Assembly: GCF_016907555.1 (NCBI RefSeq)
Contig: NZ_JAFBCE010000001.1
Location: 1,364,001 to 1,428,000, forward strand
Direction of reading: 5' to 3'
From: Microbacterium laevaniformans
GTDB lineage: Bacteria > Actinomycetota > Actinomycetes > Actinomycetales > Microbacteriaceae
Length of the DNA: 64,000 bases
Shown: in pieces, positions 33,874 to 45,288 of the stretch
Layout of the letters: each line of letters opens with the position of its first letter
How positions within the stretch are numbered: position 1 is the first letter of the stretch
Translations under genes and position numbers: made by a program
The notes under the pieces: generated by a model
The model's input: only the letters and a program-made list of their open reading frames with translations
What the model was told of the DNA's origin: nothing
Databases searched by the model: none

Positions 33874-33949
33874 TGGTGGACCTGAGGGGACTCGAACCCC
33901 TGACCCCCTGCATGCCATGCAGGTGCGCTACCAGCTGCGCCACAGGCCC
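33874..33949 (-). tRNA. tRNA-Ala(GGC), ICE insertion target
   Basis: The 76 nt on the minus strand fold into a full cloverleaf. The 7-bp acceptor stem has one G-U pair, the D arm is GCGC/GCGC, and the anticodon stem CCTGC/GCAGG carries loop ATGGCAT (anticodon GGC). The T arm is AGGGG-TTCGAGT-CCCCT, and the CCA is encoded. The integrase side touches the 3' end, so insertion restored an intact tRNA. Confidence 0.96.
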
Positions 33950-34021
33950 ATTTTCAGTTTGTCACCGCTCCGCGGCAACCCCTCAAGCTTACTACATGCC
34001 GAGGGGTGCGACGAACACGAC

Positions 34022-34399
34022 TCAGTCCGCGACGGCGGGTGCGGGCACCTCGATCGGGATGATCGGGCAGTCCTTCCACAGCCGCTCGAGTCCGTAGAAG
34101 ACACGCTCCTGCTCGTGGAAGACGTGGACGACGAGGTCGCCGAAGTCGAGGAGCACCCACCGCGACTCGTGGCGGCCTTCGCGGCGAAGACGCTTGACAC
34201 CGTTCTCGAGCATCGCCTCTTCGATCGCGTCGGCGATGGCGGCCACGTTGCGCTCGCTGGATCCGGTGGCGAGGAGGAAGGCGTCCACCAGCGGCAGAGG
34301 CTCGGAGACGTCGAAGGCGAGCAGGTCCTCGGCGCCCTTGCTCTCGGCCGCCGCCGCGGCGACGTTGACGAGGGTGCGGGTGGTGTCGGCGGCGGTCAT
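34022..34399 (-). CDS. rsfS: Ribosome silencing factor RsfS
   Basis: The 125-residue DUF143-family protein has the hallmark ATGSSERNVAAIADAIEE, ESRWVLLDFGDLVVHVFHEQERVFYGLERLW sequence. RsfS binds ribosomal protein uL14 on the large subunit and blocks subunit joining during starvation. ATG 34399 overlaps the stop of the upstream membrane-protein gene. It is the last gene of the rplU-to-rsfS block, 72 bp before tRNA-Ala. Confidence 0.95.
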   Translation of the reverse strand: MTAADTTRTLVNVAAAAAESKGAEDLLAFDVSEPLPLVDAFLLATGSSERNVAAIADAIEEAMLENGVKRLRREGRHESRWVLLDFGDLVVHVFHEQERVFYGLERLWKDCPIIPIEVPAPAVAD

Positions 34400-35310
34400 C
34401 GGAATGCTCCTGTCACGAGGGCCACGATCAGCACGCCGGTCAAGGCCAGCGCCAGCGCCCCCGCGGTGATGACGAGGGCCAGCATCAGCCGGCTCCCCTT
34501 CTCGGGCGCGGGCGGTTTGATGATGTCTTCGGCACTCTTGATCGTGCTGATCGCGGAACTGGCCGCGATCGGGGTGGGTGAAGAGGAGGCGGGCAGTTCG
34601 CCGTCGACGAGGACGGCGTCCGTCTCCTTGTTGTCGGCGCGACCCGGCATGGTGCCGGTCGACCCGAACGACTCGGGAAGCGAGAACGTCCCAGTGATGA
34701 GGACTTCTCCTGTGCCCGTGATCGGCGAGACGAGCGCACCGGTCTCCGGTGTCTGCGACAGGATCAGCGCATTGGGCGCCGACAGTGCCCCCGTGGCGGT
34801 GCTGCCGCGCGTCAAGAGCTGATCGAAGGATGCCGGGAGGTCGATCTCCACGCTCTCGCCGGCAAGGAGACCTGAACCGAACGTCGGCGCGACCACGGGA
34901 CGTTCCTCGTCCTGTGCGATCTCGGGGGCGTTCTCCGCCATGGCATCCGCCGGGGCGACGTCTTCTGGGCGGGCCTCGGAACCTGTCTCGGAACTGGTCG
35001 CGGCGGGGGCTGGTGTCTCGTCGGCGACCGGCACCGAGGCCGTCCGCAGCCGCTCTTGGCGGCGCGCGGCGCGGCGCGTGAACGACGGCGCTTCGACGTC
35101 GACATCTGCCGCCGCGGGCGGTGCCTCGGCCACCTCGACGGGTTCGGCCGCGCGCGGCAGCGGCGCGACGACAGGAGGTGTCGGTTCGGCGGGCTGAGTC
35201 GCCTTCTCGGCATCCGCGTGGGTGATCACCGGCGTCGAGGCGGTGTTGCGCATCTCGCGCAACTGCCGGCGGGTCAGCTGGGGAGTATCGGGCTGGTCGG
35301 GTGTGCTCAT
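34396..35310 (-). CDS. Disordered protein with C-terminal membrane helix
   Basis: The 304-residue protein starts with a short basic RRQLREMR motif (15-22). A long Ala/Pro/Glu-rich disordered region follows, then one C-terminal transmembrane helix (about 275-300). Proteins of this kind sit between nadD and rsfS in Microbacteriaceae. Function unknown. ATG 35310 overlaps the nadD stop, and its own stop overlaps the rsfS start. Confidence 0.7.
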   Translation of the reverse strand: MSTPDQPDTPQLTRRQLREMRNTASTPVITHADAEKATQPAEPTPPVVAPLPRAAEPVEVAEAPPAAADVDVEAPSFTRRAARRQERLRTASVPVADETPAPAATSSETGSEARPEDVAPADAMAENAPEIAQDEERPVVAPTFGSGLLAGESVEIDLPASFDQLLTRGSTATGALSAPNALILSQTPETGALVSPITGTGEVLITGTFSLPESFGSTGTMPGRADNKETDAVLVDGELPASSSPTPIAASSAISTIKSAEDIIKPPAPEKGSRLMLALVITAGALALALTGVLIVALVTGAFR

Positions 35311-35909
35311 GCCTCGCTCCGGTAAAGGTGGTGCTTCGCAATGTATTGGACGACGCCGTCGGGGACGAGGTACCACACCGGGTGGCCTCGGTTCACCCGC
35401 TCGCGACAGTCGGTGGAGGAGATCGCCAGGGCGGGGATCTCGAGTCTGCTCACGACGTCTTCGGGAAGGCCCTCGGTGGAAAGGACGTGCCCCGGCCGTG
35501 ACACCGCCACGAAGTGCGCCAGATCCCAGAGGCCGTCGTGGTCGCGCCATCCGAGGATCTGAGCGATGGCGTCGGCCCCCGTGATGAAGAAGAGCTCGGC
35601 GTCGGGACGAGCGTTCTTCAGGTCGCGCAGGGTGTCGATCGTGTAGGTGGGTCCGGCGCGATCGATGTCGACGCGGCTGACCGTGAACTGCGGATTGGAT
35701 GCCGTCGCGATGACGGTCATCAGATACCGATGCTCACCGGCGGTGACCTTCTCCTTGTCCTTCTGCCACGGCATGCCGGTCGGAACGAAGATCACCTCGT
35801 CCAGGTCGAACGACTGAGCGACTTCGCTCGCCGCCACGAGGTGTCCGTGGTGGATCGGGTCGAAGGTTCCACCCATGACCCCGATGCGGGGGGCGCGTAT
35901 CGAGGTCAT
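35307..35909 (-). CDS. nadD: Nicotinate-nucleotide adenylyltransferase
   Basis: The 200-residue enzyme joins ATP and nicotinate mononucleotide to form deamido-NAD. It has the nucleotidyltransferase motif [12 protein letters not shown] (residues 14-25, HxGH) and the second motif [10 protein letters not shown] (ISSTxxR class) near the C-terminus. Standard length. Start ATG 35909; overlaps the following gene. Confidence 0.96.
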   Translation of the reverse strand: MTSIRAPRIGVMGGTFDPIHHGHLVAASEVAQSFDLDEVIFVPTGMPWQKDKEKVTAGEHRYLMTVIATASNPQFTVSRVDIDRAGPTYTIDTLRDLKNARPDAELFFITGADAIAQILGWRDHDGLWDLAHFVAVSRPGHVLSTEGLPEDVVSRLEIPALAISSTDCRERVNRGHPVWYLVPDGVVQYIAKHHLYRSEA

Positions 35910-35918
35910 GCCGGCGTC

Positions 35919-36146
35919 CTAGTGGTGGCCGTGCCCCACCTGCGCCTGGTCGACGGGGTGCGCCTTGGCGTAGGCCTCGGCCTTGTGCGAGTGACGGTTC
36001 GCCACGTTGCGGTAGGACACCGTGACCAGTCCCAGCGCCAGGAACACGATGAACGCGATCAGGCCGAAGATGAACGTCTGGGCCTGGACGTTGCCGTGAG
36101 GCTCTGCCTGCGCCGCAGCGAGGGCGAGGGTCGTGGCGAGGGTCAT
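35919..36146 (-). CDS. Small membrane protein with His-rich tail
   Basis: The 75-residue protein has a short N-terminal hydrophobic stretch, one clear transmembrane helix (about 24-44) and a tail ending in GHGHH. It is located 9 bp upstream of nadD in the same block. No family is recognised; the His-rich tail may bind metal. Confidence 0.7.
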   Translation of the reverse strand: MTLATTLALAAAQAEPHGNVQAQTFIFGLIAFIVFLALGLVTVSYRNVANRHSHKAEAYAKAHPVDQAQVGHGHH

Positions 36147-36186
36147 TCGGACTCCTTCGAAAGTCGGGTCTGTTCAGTTTAGGCCG

Positions 36187-37458
36187 TCAGATACGGATCT
36201 GCCCGGACCCACGCGCCAGCCACTTGGTGCTGGTGAGCTCGGGAAGGCCCATCGGTCCTCGGGCGTGCAGCTTCTGTGTCGAAATCCCGACTTCGGCGCC
36301 GAAGCCGAACTCGCCCCCGTCGGTGAAGCGCGTCGACGCGTTCGCCATCACCACGGCGGAGTCGACTTCGGCGAGGAACCGCTCTGCTCGGGCCTCATCC
36401 GTCGTCACGATCGATTCCGTGTGATGGGTCGAGTAGCGACGGATATGGGCCAGTGCCTCGTCGAGGTCGTCCACGACGCGCATCGAGAGGTCGAGGCTCA
36501 TGTGCTCGGTCGACCAATCGGCATCCGTCGCTGCCACGGCGTCCACGACGAGCTCGCGCACGGTCTCGTCGCCGTGGATGGTGACCCCGGCCTCCTGCAG
36601 CGCGGCGGCCACCGGAGGCACCAGCCGCTCGGCAGCGTCACGCAGGACGAGAACCGTCTCCACTGCGTTGCAGACGCTCGGCCGCTGGGCCTTGGCGTTC
36701 ACGACGATCTGCTCGGCCCATTCGAGCGGAGCCGACGAGTCCAGGACGATGTGGACCACACCGGCACCGGTCTCGATCACCGGCACGGCTGACTGCGTGA
36801 CGACGGTCTCGATGAGCTGCGCGCTGCCACGCGGGACCAGCACGTCCACGAGGCCGCGTGCCTGCATCAGTGCCTGCGCGCCCTCGCGGCCGAAGTCGTC
36901 GACGGTCTGAATCGCTTCGGGGTCGATCCCCTGGCCCGCCAAGGCATCGCGCATGGCGGAAACGAGTGCGGCGTTCGTCGCCTGCGCCGCCGTGCCACCG
37001 CGCAGGACGACGGCGTTGCCGGAACGCAGCGCCAACGCGGCGATGTCCACGGTCACGTTCGGGCGAGCCTCGTAGATCGAGCCGACGACGCCGAACGGCA
37101 CCGAGACCTTCTGCAGGCGCACACCGTTGCTCAGCGTGCGCTCGTCCAGCACGCGGCCGACCGGGTCGGGCAGCTCGGCGACGTCGCGCACGGCAACGGC
37201 TAGGGCCGCGACCCGCACGCCATCGAGGCGAAGGCGGTCGAGGAGGCCGTCGGACAGGCCGTCGCGCTGTCCGCGCTCGAGATCGACGGTGTTCGCCGAG
37301 ACGATGTCGTCGGTGGCTGCCTCGATCGCGTCCGCGATCGCGCGCAGCGCCTCGGCCTTCTGCGCATCGGTCAGCAGTCCCACGCCGCGTGCCGCCTCGT
37401 GCGCACGTTCGATGCGGTGGCGTGCGGCGGTGGGCGCGTCGACGGAGACGGTGGTCAT
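36187..37458 (-). CDS. proA: Gamma-glutamyl phosphate reductase
   Basis: The 423-residue aldehyde-dehydrogenase-fold enzyme reduces gamma-glutamyl phosphate to the semialdehyde in proline synthesis. The catalytic cysteine lies in QRPSVCNAVETVL and the nucleotide-binding strand in FGVVGSIYEARPNVTVD. Standard length. It follows proB with a 49-bp gap, so the pair gives the first two proline steps. Confidence 0.96.
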   Translation of the reverse strand: MTTVSVDAPTAARHRIERAHEAARGVGLLTDAQKAEALRAIADAIEAATDDIVSANTVDLERGQRDGLSDGLLDRLRLDGVRVAALAVAVRDVAELPDPVGRVLDERTLSNGVRLQKVSVPFGVVGSIYEARPNVTVDIAALALRSGNAVVLRGGTAAQATNAALVSAMRDALAGQGIDPEAIQTVDDFGREGAQALMQARGLVDVLVPRGSAQLIETVVTQSAVPVIETGAGVVHIVLDSSAPLEWAEQIVVNAKAQRPSVCNAVETVLVLRDAAERLVPPVAAALQEAGVTIHGDETVRELVVDAVAATDADWSTEHMSLDLSMRVVDDLDEALAHIRRYSTHHTESIVTTDEARAERFLAEVDSAVVMANASTRFTDGGEFGFGAEVGISTQKLHARGPMGLPELTSTKWLARGSGQIRI

Positions 37459-37507
37459 ACGCTCATTCTACCGAGCGGTGCCCCGGCCTCCGACGTGGGC
37501 GGCGGGG

Positions 37508-39935
<2,428 letters not shown>

Positions 39936-39962
39936 ACCTCATGTTCGTGGTCGAACGCGCGG

Positions 39963-40220
39963 TCACTCCGCCGCGGCGACGATGTTGACGACCTTGCGGC
40001 CGCCCTTCGTGCCGAACTCGACCGCACCGGCGGCGAGGGCGAACAGCGTGTCGTCTCCGCCGCGGCCGACGTTGGCGCCCGGGTGGAAGTGCGTACCGCG
40101 CTGGCGAACGAGGATCTCGCCCGCGCTGACGGCCTGGCCGCCGAAACGCTTCACGCCCAGTCGCTGGGCGTTGGAGTCACGACCGTTACGGGTAGAGCTT
40201 GCGCCCTTCTTGTGTGCCAT
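39963..40220 (-). CDS. rpmA: 50S ribosomal protein L27 (bL27)
   Basis: The 85-residue protein begins [20 protein letters not shown], the typical uncleaved L27 N-terminus that reaches the peptidyl-transferase centre, followed by [22 protein letters not shown]. Located 18 bp after rplU. Confidence 0.97.
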   Translation of the reverse strand: MAHKKGASSTRNGRDSNAQRLGVKRFGGQAVSAGEILVRQRGTHFHPGANVGRGGDDTLFALAAGAVEFGTKGGRKVVNIVAAAE

Positions 40221-40238
40221 CTCGTCTGCCTCTTCCGC

Positions 40239-40547
40239 TTACTTGATGCCGGTGATCTTGACGCGCGTGAGGTCCTGACGGTGGCCCTGGCGCTTCTTGT
40301 AGCCGGTCTTGTTCTTGAACTTCTGGATCACGATCTTCGGGCCGCGCTCCTCGCCGAGGACCTCGGCGGTCACGGTCACCTTCGCGAGCTTGTCGGCGTC
40401 GGTCGTCACGGCGTCACCATCGACGAGCAGCACCGCGGGCAGCTCGAGCTTGTCGCCGATCTTGGCCTGCTGACGGTCGAGGACGACGATCGTGCCGACC
40501 TCCACCTTCTCCTGACGGCCACCGGCGCGCACAACTGCGTAAACCAC
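40239..40547 (-). CDS. rplU: 50S ribosomal protein L21 (bL21)
   Basis: The 102-residue protein begins (V/M)[14 protein letters not shown] and ends [13 protein letters not shown], as L21 does. I place the start at GTG 40547, preceded by AGGTG. A longer frame to 40577 would add ten residues (APQKKNRCE) not found in the family. Confidence 0.95.
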   Translation of the reverse strand: MVYAVVRAGGRQEKVEVGTIVVLDRQQAKIGDKLELPAVLLVDGDAVTTDADKLAKVTVTAEVLGEERGPKIVIQKFKNKTGYKKRQGHRQDLTRVKITGIK

Positions 40548-40668
40548 TTCACACCTGTTTTTCTTCTGCGGAGCCAACGGCCCCGGCTGTCTTCATGGGA
40601 CGAGTACGTCCCCTGAGGGTGTACCCAAATATCCAGTGCGGAGGCGAAACTCGACGCACCAAGGGTCT

Positions 40669-40697
40669 ACTTTACCGGATGCCGGGGCCATCGGCAA
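40669..40697 (-). promoter_or_regulatory. Promoter of rplU-rpmA
   Basis: On the minus strand TTGCCG (40697-40692) and TAAAGT (40674-40669) are separated by exactly 17 bp, a good housekeeping-sigma promoter. It leaves a leader of about 115 nt before the rplU GTG, containing a perfect GGGACG-TACT-CGTCCC hairpin, which may be a ribosomal-protein leader. Confidence 0.6.
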
Positions 40698-40739
40698 AAG
40701 CGACGCAAGGCGTGTCGCGCGTCGACCTAGACTGCGAGG

Positions 40740-41012
40740 ATGGCGATCCTCATCGACGACCCGCGCTGGCCCGCCCACGGGAGGTTGTGGGCGCACCTGG
40801 TCAGCGACAGCGACCTCGATGAACTGCACGCCTTCGCGGCCGCGAACGGCATCCCGCGGCGCGGATTCGATCGCGATCACTACGACGTTCCCGAGGATGA
40901 GCTGACGCGCCTCGTCGCCGCCGGTGCCGAGCACGTCAGCGGCCACGAACTCGTCAAGCGTCTGATCGCCTCGGGCCTGCGGATCACGGCACGCGAGCGT
41001 CGCGAGGGCTGA
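40740..41012 (+). CDS. DUF4031 family protein
   Basis: The 90-residue protein begins MAILIDDPRWPAHGRLWAHLVSD and has the DELHAFAAANGIPRRGFDRDHYDVP block of the DUF4031 family, which is common in actinobacteria. Function unknown. Divergent from rplU; convergent with rne. Confidence 0.88.
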   Translation: MAILIDDPRWPAHGRLWAHLVSDSDLDELHAFAAANGIPRRGFDRDHYDVPEDELTRLVAAGAEHVSGHELVKRLIASGLRITARERREG

Positions 41013-41036
41013 CCGCTCCCCCGCCACGCGCGAGCA

Positions 41037-43457
41037 TCACTCGGCGGCGGGCTCGGCCGTCGGCGTCGCCGCCACCGGGGTGCCGGTCAGCGCGGCGGTG
41101 GTGACGCGTCGGCGTCCCCGACCCTGGCCAGGAGCCTTCGGCTCCGGAAGAGCGCTCAGCACCGAGTCGAGGAGGATCTCCTTCTCGCTCCGCTCGTTGG
41201 CCGAGGAGCGAGAAGCCGGCTCGCGCTTCTTACGGGGACGCTTGGCGCGCTCGGGCGCGACCTCCGGCTGGACGTCGGGCAGCGTCACCTCGGCGACCTC
41301 GGAGGCCTCCGGTGCATCCTCGGCTGCGGTGTGGATGGTGGATGCGGCGATCTGCGCGAGCGCGGACTTCGCACTCTCGGTGATCACGTGCGTGCCGCCG
41401 CTCACGGAGCCGTTGCCGCCGGCGGCGGCGGGCGAGGAGCTCTGTCGCGACCGACGGCCGCCGGTCGACGCGGGCGCCTGCGCGCCACGGTGCTTGACGA
41501 CCGGGTCGTGATGCACGATCACGCCGCGACCGGCGCAGACCTCGCAGGCCTCGCTGAAGGTCTCGAGCAGTCCCAGTCCCAGCTTCTTGCGGGTCATCTG
41601 CACGAGGCCGAGCGAGGTCACCTCGGCGACCTGATGCTTGGTGCGATCGCGGCTGAGGCACTCGACGAGGCGTCGCAGCACGAGATCGCGGTTGGACTCG
41701 AGCACCATGTCGATGAAGTCGACGACGATGATGCCGCCGATGTCGCGCAGGCGGAGCTGGCGGACGATCTCCTCGGCGGCCTCGAGGTTGTTCTTGGTGA
41801 CCGTCTCCTCCAGGTTGCCGCCGGAGCCGACGAACTTGCCGGTGTTGACGTCGACCACCGTCATGGCCTCCGTGCGATCGATGACGAGCGAGCCGCCCGA
41901 CGGCAGCCAGACCTTCCGGTCCAGCGCCTTCTCGATCTGCTCTGTAACGCGGAAGCGGTCGAACGGGTCCTGGTCGTCTTCGTACTTCTCCACGCGCTCG
42001 AGAAGGTCCGGCGCGACGCCGGCCAGATAGGCCGTGATCGTCTGGTAAGCGTCCTCGCCCTGGATGAGCATCTTGGAGAAGTCTTCGTTGAAGACATCGC
42101 GGACGATCTTCACGAGCAGGTCGGGCTCGGAGTGAAGGAGCGCAGGGGCGCCGATCTTCTCGACCTGAGACGAGATGTGCTCCCACTGTGCGGTGAGCCG
42201 CTGCACATCGCGCGTCAGCTGCTCTTCCGTGGCGCCCTCTGCGGCCGTGCGCACGATGACGCCGCTGGATTCCGGCAGCACCTCCTTGAGGATGCGCTTG
42301 AGGCGCGCGCGCTCGGTGTCGGGGAGCTTTCGCGAGATGCCGTTCATGGCGCCGCCCGGCACGTACACGAGGTAACGGCCCGGCAGTGAGATCTGACTCG
42401 TCAGGCGCGCGCCCTTGTGGCCGACGGGGTCCTTCGTGACCTGGACGAGAACGCGGTCGCCGCTCTTGAGCGCCAGCTCGATGCGCCGCGGCTGGTTGCC
42501 CGTCTCCACGGCATCCCAGTCGACCTCTCCGGAGTAGAGCACGGCGTTGCGGCCCCGGCCGATGTCGACGAAGGCAGCCTCCATGCTCGGCAGGACGTTC
42601 TGCACGCGGCCGAGGTACACGTTGCCGATGAGCGAGGACTCCTGGCTGCGAGCGACGTAATGCTCGACCAGCACGTTGTCTTCGAGAACCGCGATCTGGA
42701 TGCGACCGTTCTTCGAGCGCACGATCATGTCGCGGTCGACGGCCTCGCGCCGGGCGAGGAACTCGGCCTCCGTGACGACGGTGCGGCGGCGTCCGGCCTC
42801 GCGGCCGTCGCGGCGACGCTGCTTCTTGGCCTCGAGGCGCGTCGATCCCTTGATCCGCTGCGGCTCGGTGATCAACTCCACGGCGCGCCGGCGAGGCTGG
42901 CTCTGCTCTCGCGGGGTGTCATCATCGTTGGCCGACGATCCGCCGCCACGTCGACGGTTGCGCCGGCGCGCGCTCGTGCCGGACTCGGAGGGCCCCTCGT
43001 CCCGGTCGTCTCCCTGATCGACACGGATGCCGGGACGCGCGGGAAGCGGCACGATCTGCGGGGCGTAGAAGACCAGCTTCGTCGAGACGGCGGAGACGAA
43101 CTCGGCGGGCAGGAGCCCGAGGCTCACAGCCGTGACGGGCTCCGTCGCTTCGGGTTCCGTCGCTTCGGGTTCCGTCGCTTCGGGCTCGGTGGCTTCGGGC
43201 TCGGCGGCGTCGGACTCGCTGCCGGCGGCCTCGGTGCTCTCAGCATCCGCGGCCTCCGCCTCGCCGCTGTGCTCCTCCGCGACCGGCGCGCCGTCAATGA
43301 TGGGCGCGTCCTCGGCGGCGGCGTCGTCGTGCGTGCCGGCGGCGGCGTCGTGCGTGCCGGCGTCCGTGGGCGCACCAGCCTCCTCGATGGAGGGAAGCGA
43401 CGGGGTCAGGACCTCGTCGGCAGGGATTGTGGACTGATCGTTGTTCTCATCGGCCAT
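41037..43457 (-). CDS. rne: RNase E/G family ribonuclease
   Basis: The 806-residue endoribonuclease has a disordered acidic N-terminal extension (1-200, including PEATE repeats) and an Arg-rich segment. An S1 domain (about 270-370, SSLIGNVYLGRVQNVLPSMEAAFVDIGRGRNAVLY) and the DNase-I-like catalytic part follow, with metal aspartates in VDVNTGKF and IIVVDFIDM. The zinc-link cysteines are in CEVCAGRG. A basic tail ends the protein. Start ATG 43457 (MADENND); an upstream in-frame start at 43517 is less likely. Confidence 0.95.
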   Translation of the reverse strand: MADENNDQSTIPADEVLTPSLPSIEEAGAPTDAGTHDAAAGTHDDAAAEDAPIIDGAPVAEEHSGEAEAADAESTEAAGSESDAAEPEATEPEATEPEATEPEATEPVTAVSLGLLPAEFVSAVSTKLVFYAPQIVPLPARPGIRVDQGDDRDEGPSESGTSARRRNRRRGGGSSANDDDTPREQSQPRRRAVELITEPQRIKGSTRLEAKKQRRRDGREAGRRRTVVTEAEFLARREAVDRDMIVRSKNGRIQIAVLEDNVLVEHYVARSQESSLIGNVYLGRVQNVLPSMEAAFVDIGRGRNAVLYSGEVDWDAVETGNQPRRIELALKSGDRVLVQVTKDPVGHKGARLTSQISLPGRYLVYVPGGAMNGISRKLPDTERARLKRILKEVLPESSGVIVRTAAEGATEEQLTRDVQRLTAQWEHISSQVEKIGAPALLHSEPDLLVKIVRDVFNEDFSKMLIQGEDAYQTITAYLAGVAPDLLERVEKYEDDQDPFDRFRVTEQIEKALDRKVWLPSGGSLVIDRTEAMTVVDVNTGKFVGSGGNLEETVTKNNLEAAEEIVRQLRLRDIGGIIVVDFIDMVLESNRDLVLRRLVECLSRDRTKHQVAEVTSLGLVQMTRKKLGLGLLETFSEACEVCAGRGVIVHHDPVVKHRGAQAPASTGGRRSRQSSSPAAAGGNGSVSGGTHVITESAKSALAQIAASTIHTAAEDAPEASEVAEVTLPDVQPEVAPERAKRPRKKREPASRSSANERSEKEILLDSVLSALPEPKAPGQGRGRRRVTTAALTGTPVAATPTAEPAAE
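43141..43200 (-). repeat. Four 15-bp tandem repeats inside rne
   Basis: Four head-to-tail 15-bp units (43141-43155, 43156-43170, 43171-43185, 43186-43200) encode TEPEA units in the disordered N-terminal extension. The first three differ by one base; the fourth has diverged further. Copy number is likely variable among relatives. Confidence 0.85.
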
Positions 43458-43763
43458 CTCTGGCTTACTCCTCGCCGCCGGCTCCGCGTGCCGTCGGGTG
43501 AACTCTGGCGGCGTCACCCGATAGTGGGGAACCGCATACTCACTCGGTCTGCAGCCTCACCCGCTCGTCGGCGGGACTCGTGCTGCCAAGGGCGTTCATC
43601 GCCCGAAGTCTTCGGTGATGCGTGGTGCGGCGCGGCCGCGATGCATCGGCCACCATTATCGCATCATCCGACGAAGATTGAGCAGAGCGACGCTCGGACC
43701 GTGCTCTGACGCTCACTCGGTCTCCCAGCAGCGACCGTCCGTGTGGATGCGATAATCGCCAGC
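43458..43763. promoter_or_regulatory. Divergent rne / VKOR promoter region
   Basis: Both directions carry an ATGCGATAAT box. On the plus strand GATAAT at 43751-43756 ends 7 bp before the VKOR ATG (43764), so that transcript would be leaderless. On the minus strand GATAAT at 43660-43655 leaves about 190 nt of 5' leader for rne, in keeping with the long leaders of RNase E genes. No good -35 is visible for either. Confidence 0.5.
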
Positions 43764-44378
43764 ATGTCCGCGCAGACCATCGACACCCGCCCGAAGATCC
43801 TCGCCATCTGGCTGGTGATCGCGGGAGTCATCGGGTGGATCGCGGCGTTCGCCCTGACGTTGGAGAAATTCGACAAGGCCACCGGATCGACCGCACCGGC
43901 GTCATGCGACTTCAGTGTCGTCGTGCAGTGCAGTGCGAACCTCGACTCCGCTCAGGGCAGCGTCTTCGGCTTCCCCAACCCCATCCTGGGCCTCACCGGA
44001 TGGATGGCGCCGATCGTGGTGGGGATGGCTGTTCTCGCCGGCGCCCGTTTCGCCCGCTGGTTCTGGCTCACGTTCTTCGCGGGCGTCACGTTCGCCTTCG
44101 GATTCGTGATCTGGCTGATCACCCAGAGCATCTTCTTCCTCGGAACGCTGTGCCCCTGGTGCATGGTCACGTGGCTCGTCACGATCCCGACGTTCTACGC
44201 CGTGGCGGTCCAGCTGCTGCGCTCGGGCGTGATCTCCTCCCACCCGCGTGTGCGTGCCGTCGGCGACTCTCTGGCCGCGTGGGTCCCGCTCATGGCGTTC
44301 GTGTCGTATGCGGTGGTGCTCCTGCTCGCGCAGCTGAGGCTGGACGCCGTCCCGCAGCTGCTCGACGTCATCTTCTGA
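43764..44378 (+). CDS. Vitamin K epoxide reductase (VKOR) family protein
   Basis: The 204-residue membrane protein has five hydrophobic helices, the cysteine-loop CDFSVVVQCSANLDSAQGSVFGFPNP and the active-site C-P-W-C in GTLCPWCMVTW. Bacterial VKOR reoxidises a DsbA-like partner and passes electrons to menaquinone, replacing DsbB in actinobacteria. No DsbA is fused or adjacent here. The start ATG 43764 fits a leaderless mRNA; an upstream in-frame GTG at 43743 overlaps the -10 region. Confidence 0.92.
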   Translation: MSAQTIDTRPKILAIWLVIAGVIGWIAAFALTLEKFDKATGSTAPASCDFSVVVQCSANLDSAQGSVFGFPNPILGLTGWMAPIVVGMAVLAGARFARWFWLTFFAGVTFAFGFVIWLITQSIFFLGTLCPWCMVTWLVTIPTFYAVAVQLLRSGVISSHPRVRAVGDSLAAWVPLMAFVSYAVVLLLAQLRLDAVPQLLDVIF

Positions 44379-44412
44379 GATTCCGCGTCGCCGGCGCCCG
44401 GCGCTCGAACGG

Positions 44413-44449
44413 CCGGTGCCCTCCCGTCTCAGGGACGGAAGGGCACCGG
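44413..44449. terminator. Bidirectional stem-loop between VKOR and ndk
   Basis: Arms of 16 bp (44413-44428 and 44434-44449) with one mismatch flank a 5-base loop, between the stops of two convergent genes. No T-run, as usual in high-GC actinobacteria. Confidence 0.8.
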
Positions 44450-44465
44450 ATCGCGCAGGGTGGGA

Positions 44466-44879
44466 TCAGAACCAGATCGCCAGTTCACGTGCGGCCGACT
44501 CGGGGCTGTCGCTGCCGTGGACGAGGTTCTGCTGAACCTTCAGTCCCCAGTCTCGGCCGAAGTCTCCCCGGATCGTGCCGGGTGCCGCGGTCGTGGGATC
44601 GGTCGTGCCGGCGAGTGAACGGAAGCCCTCGATGACGCGGTTGCCGGCGAGACGGATCGCGACCGACGGCCCGGAGAGCATGAACTCGAGAAGCGGCTCG
44701 TAGAAGGGCTTGCCCGCGTGCTGGGCGTAGTGCTGCTCGAGGACGTCACGGTCGGGCTCGACCAGCTTGATGTCGACCAGGGCGTAACCCTTGGCCTCGA
44801 TGCGCGCGAGGATCGCTCCGGTCAGGCCGCGCGCCACGCCGTCGGGCTTGACGAGGACGAGGGTCTCTTCGGTGGGCAT
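44466..44879 (-). CDS. ndk: Nucleoside diphosphate kinase
   Basis: The 137-residue enzyme transfers phosphate between nucleotides through a phospho-histidine. It begins MPTEETLVLVKPDGVARGL and carries the active histidine in NLVHGSDSPESAARE. Start ATG 44879 gives the family length; a longer frame extends into the DUF4233 gene. Confidence 0.97.
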   Translation of the reverse strand: MPTEETLVLVKPDGVARGLTGAILARIEAKGYALVDIKLVEPDRDVLEQHYAQHAGKPFYEPLLEFMLSGPSVAIRLAGNRVIEGFRSLAGTTDPTTAAPGTIRGDFGRDWGLKVQQNLVHGSDSPESAARELAIWF

Positions 44880-44880
44880 T

Positions 44881-45288
44881 TCAGTCTCCGTTCGTGACGT
44901 GCGGGGAAGCGCCTGCGCGGACCGCGTTGCGGCGGTCGAGCGCTCTGCCCTTGATGGTCGCATACGCGTACATGCCCCCGAAAATCACTCCCACGAGGAC
45001 GAGTGCGGGCACGAGCAGTCCGCCGAGCACGACGACGACCTGCCAGAGCCAGCCGAGCAGGATGCCCACACGTGAGCGGGTCAGGCCGGTGGTGATGACC
45101 ATGAGTGCCGCGAGGACGGAGCCGCCGACGATCCCCCACCATGAGGGGATGCCGTCGGGAAGGGCGTTCAGGCCATAGATCGCCAGGCCGCCGAGGAAGA
45201 CGATGATCGACTCGAATCCGAGCACGACCTGCGCGAGCGACTCTTCCGCGCCGCGCGCGCGTCGCACGCGCCCGCTCACGCGCTCCAC
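44881..45288 (-). CDS. DUF4233 membrane protein
   Basis: The 135-residue protein has three to four transmembrane helices and the FESIIVFLGGLAIYGLNALP segment of the DUF4233 family, which regularly lies between folC and ndk in actinobacteria. It overlaps the folC end by 13 bp; ndk starts 1 bp after its stop. Confidence 0.88.
   Translation of the reverse strand: MERVSGRVRRARGAEESLAQVVLGFESIIVFLGGLAIYGLNALPDGIPSWWGIVGGSVLAALMVITTGLTRSRVGILLGWLWQVVVVLGGLLVPALVLVGVIFGGMYAYATIKGRALDRRNAVRAGASPHVTNGD

Larger units (their letters stand above)
1..33890. mobile_element. Integrative and conjugative element inserted at tRNA-Ala (left end outside window)
   Basis: The element has a tyrosine integrase and excisionase adjoining the 3' end of tRNA-Ala(GGC), a MobF relaxase, a VirD4-like coupling protein, a VirB4-like ATPase, other type IV secretion components, ParB, a primase and SSB. 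To the right of the tRNA only conserved chromosomal genes follow. The right boundary is placed inside the tRNA 3' half because tyrosine integrases normally recombine there; the exact crossover cannot be read from one end. I saw no second copy of the tRNA 3' end in the window, so the left attachment site must lie before position 1. Accessory genes sit in four cassettes around the transfer genes. Confidence 0.88.
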
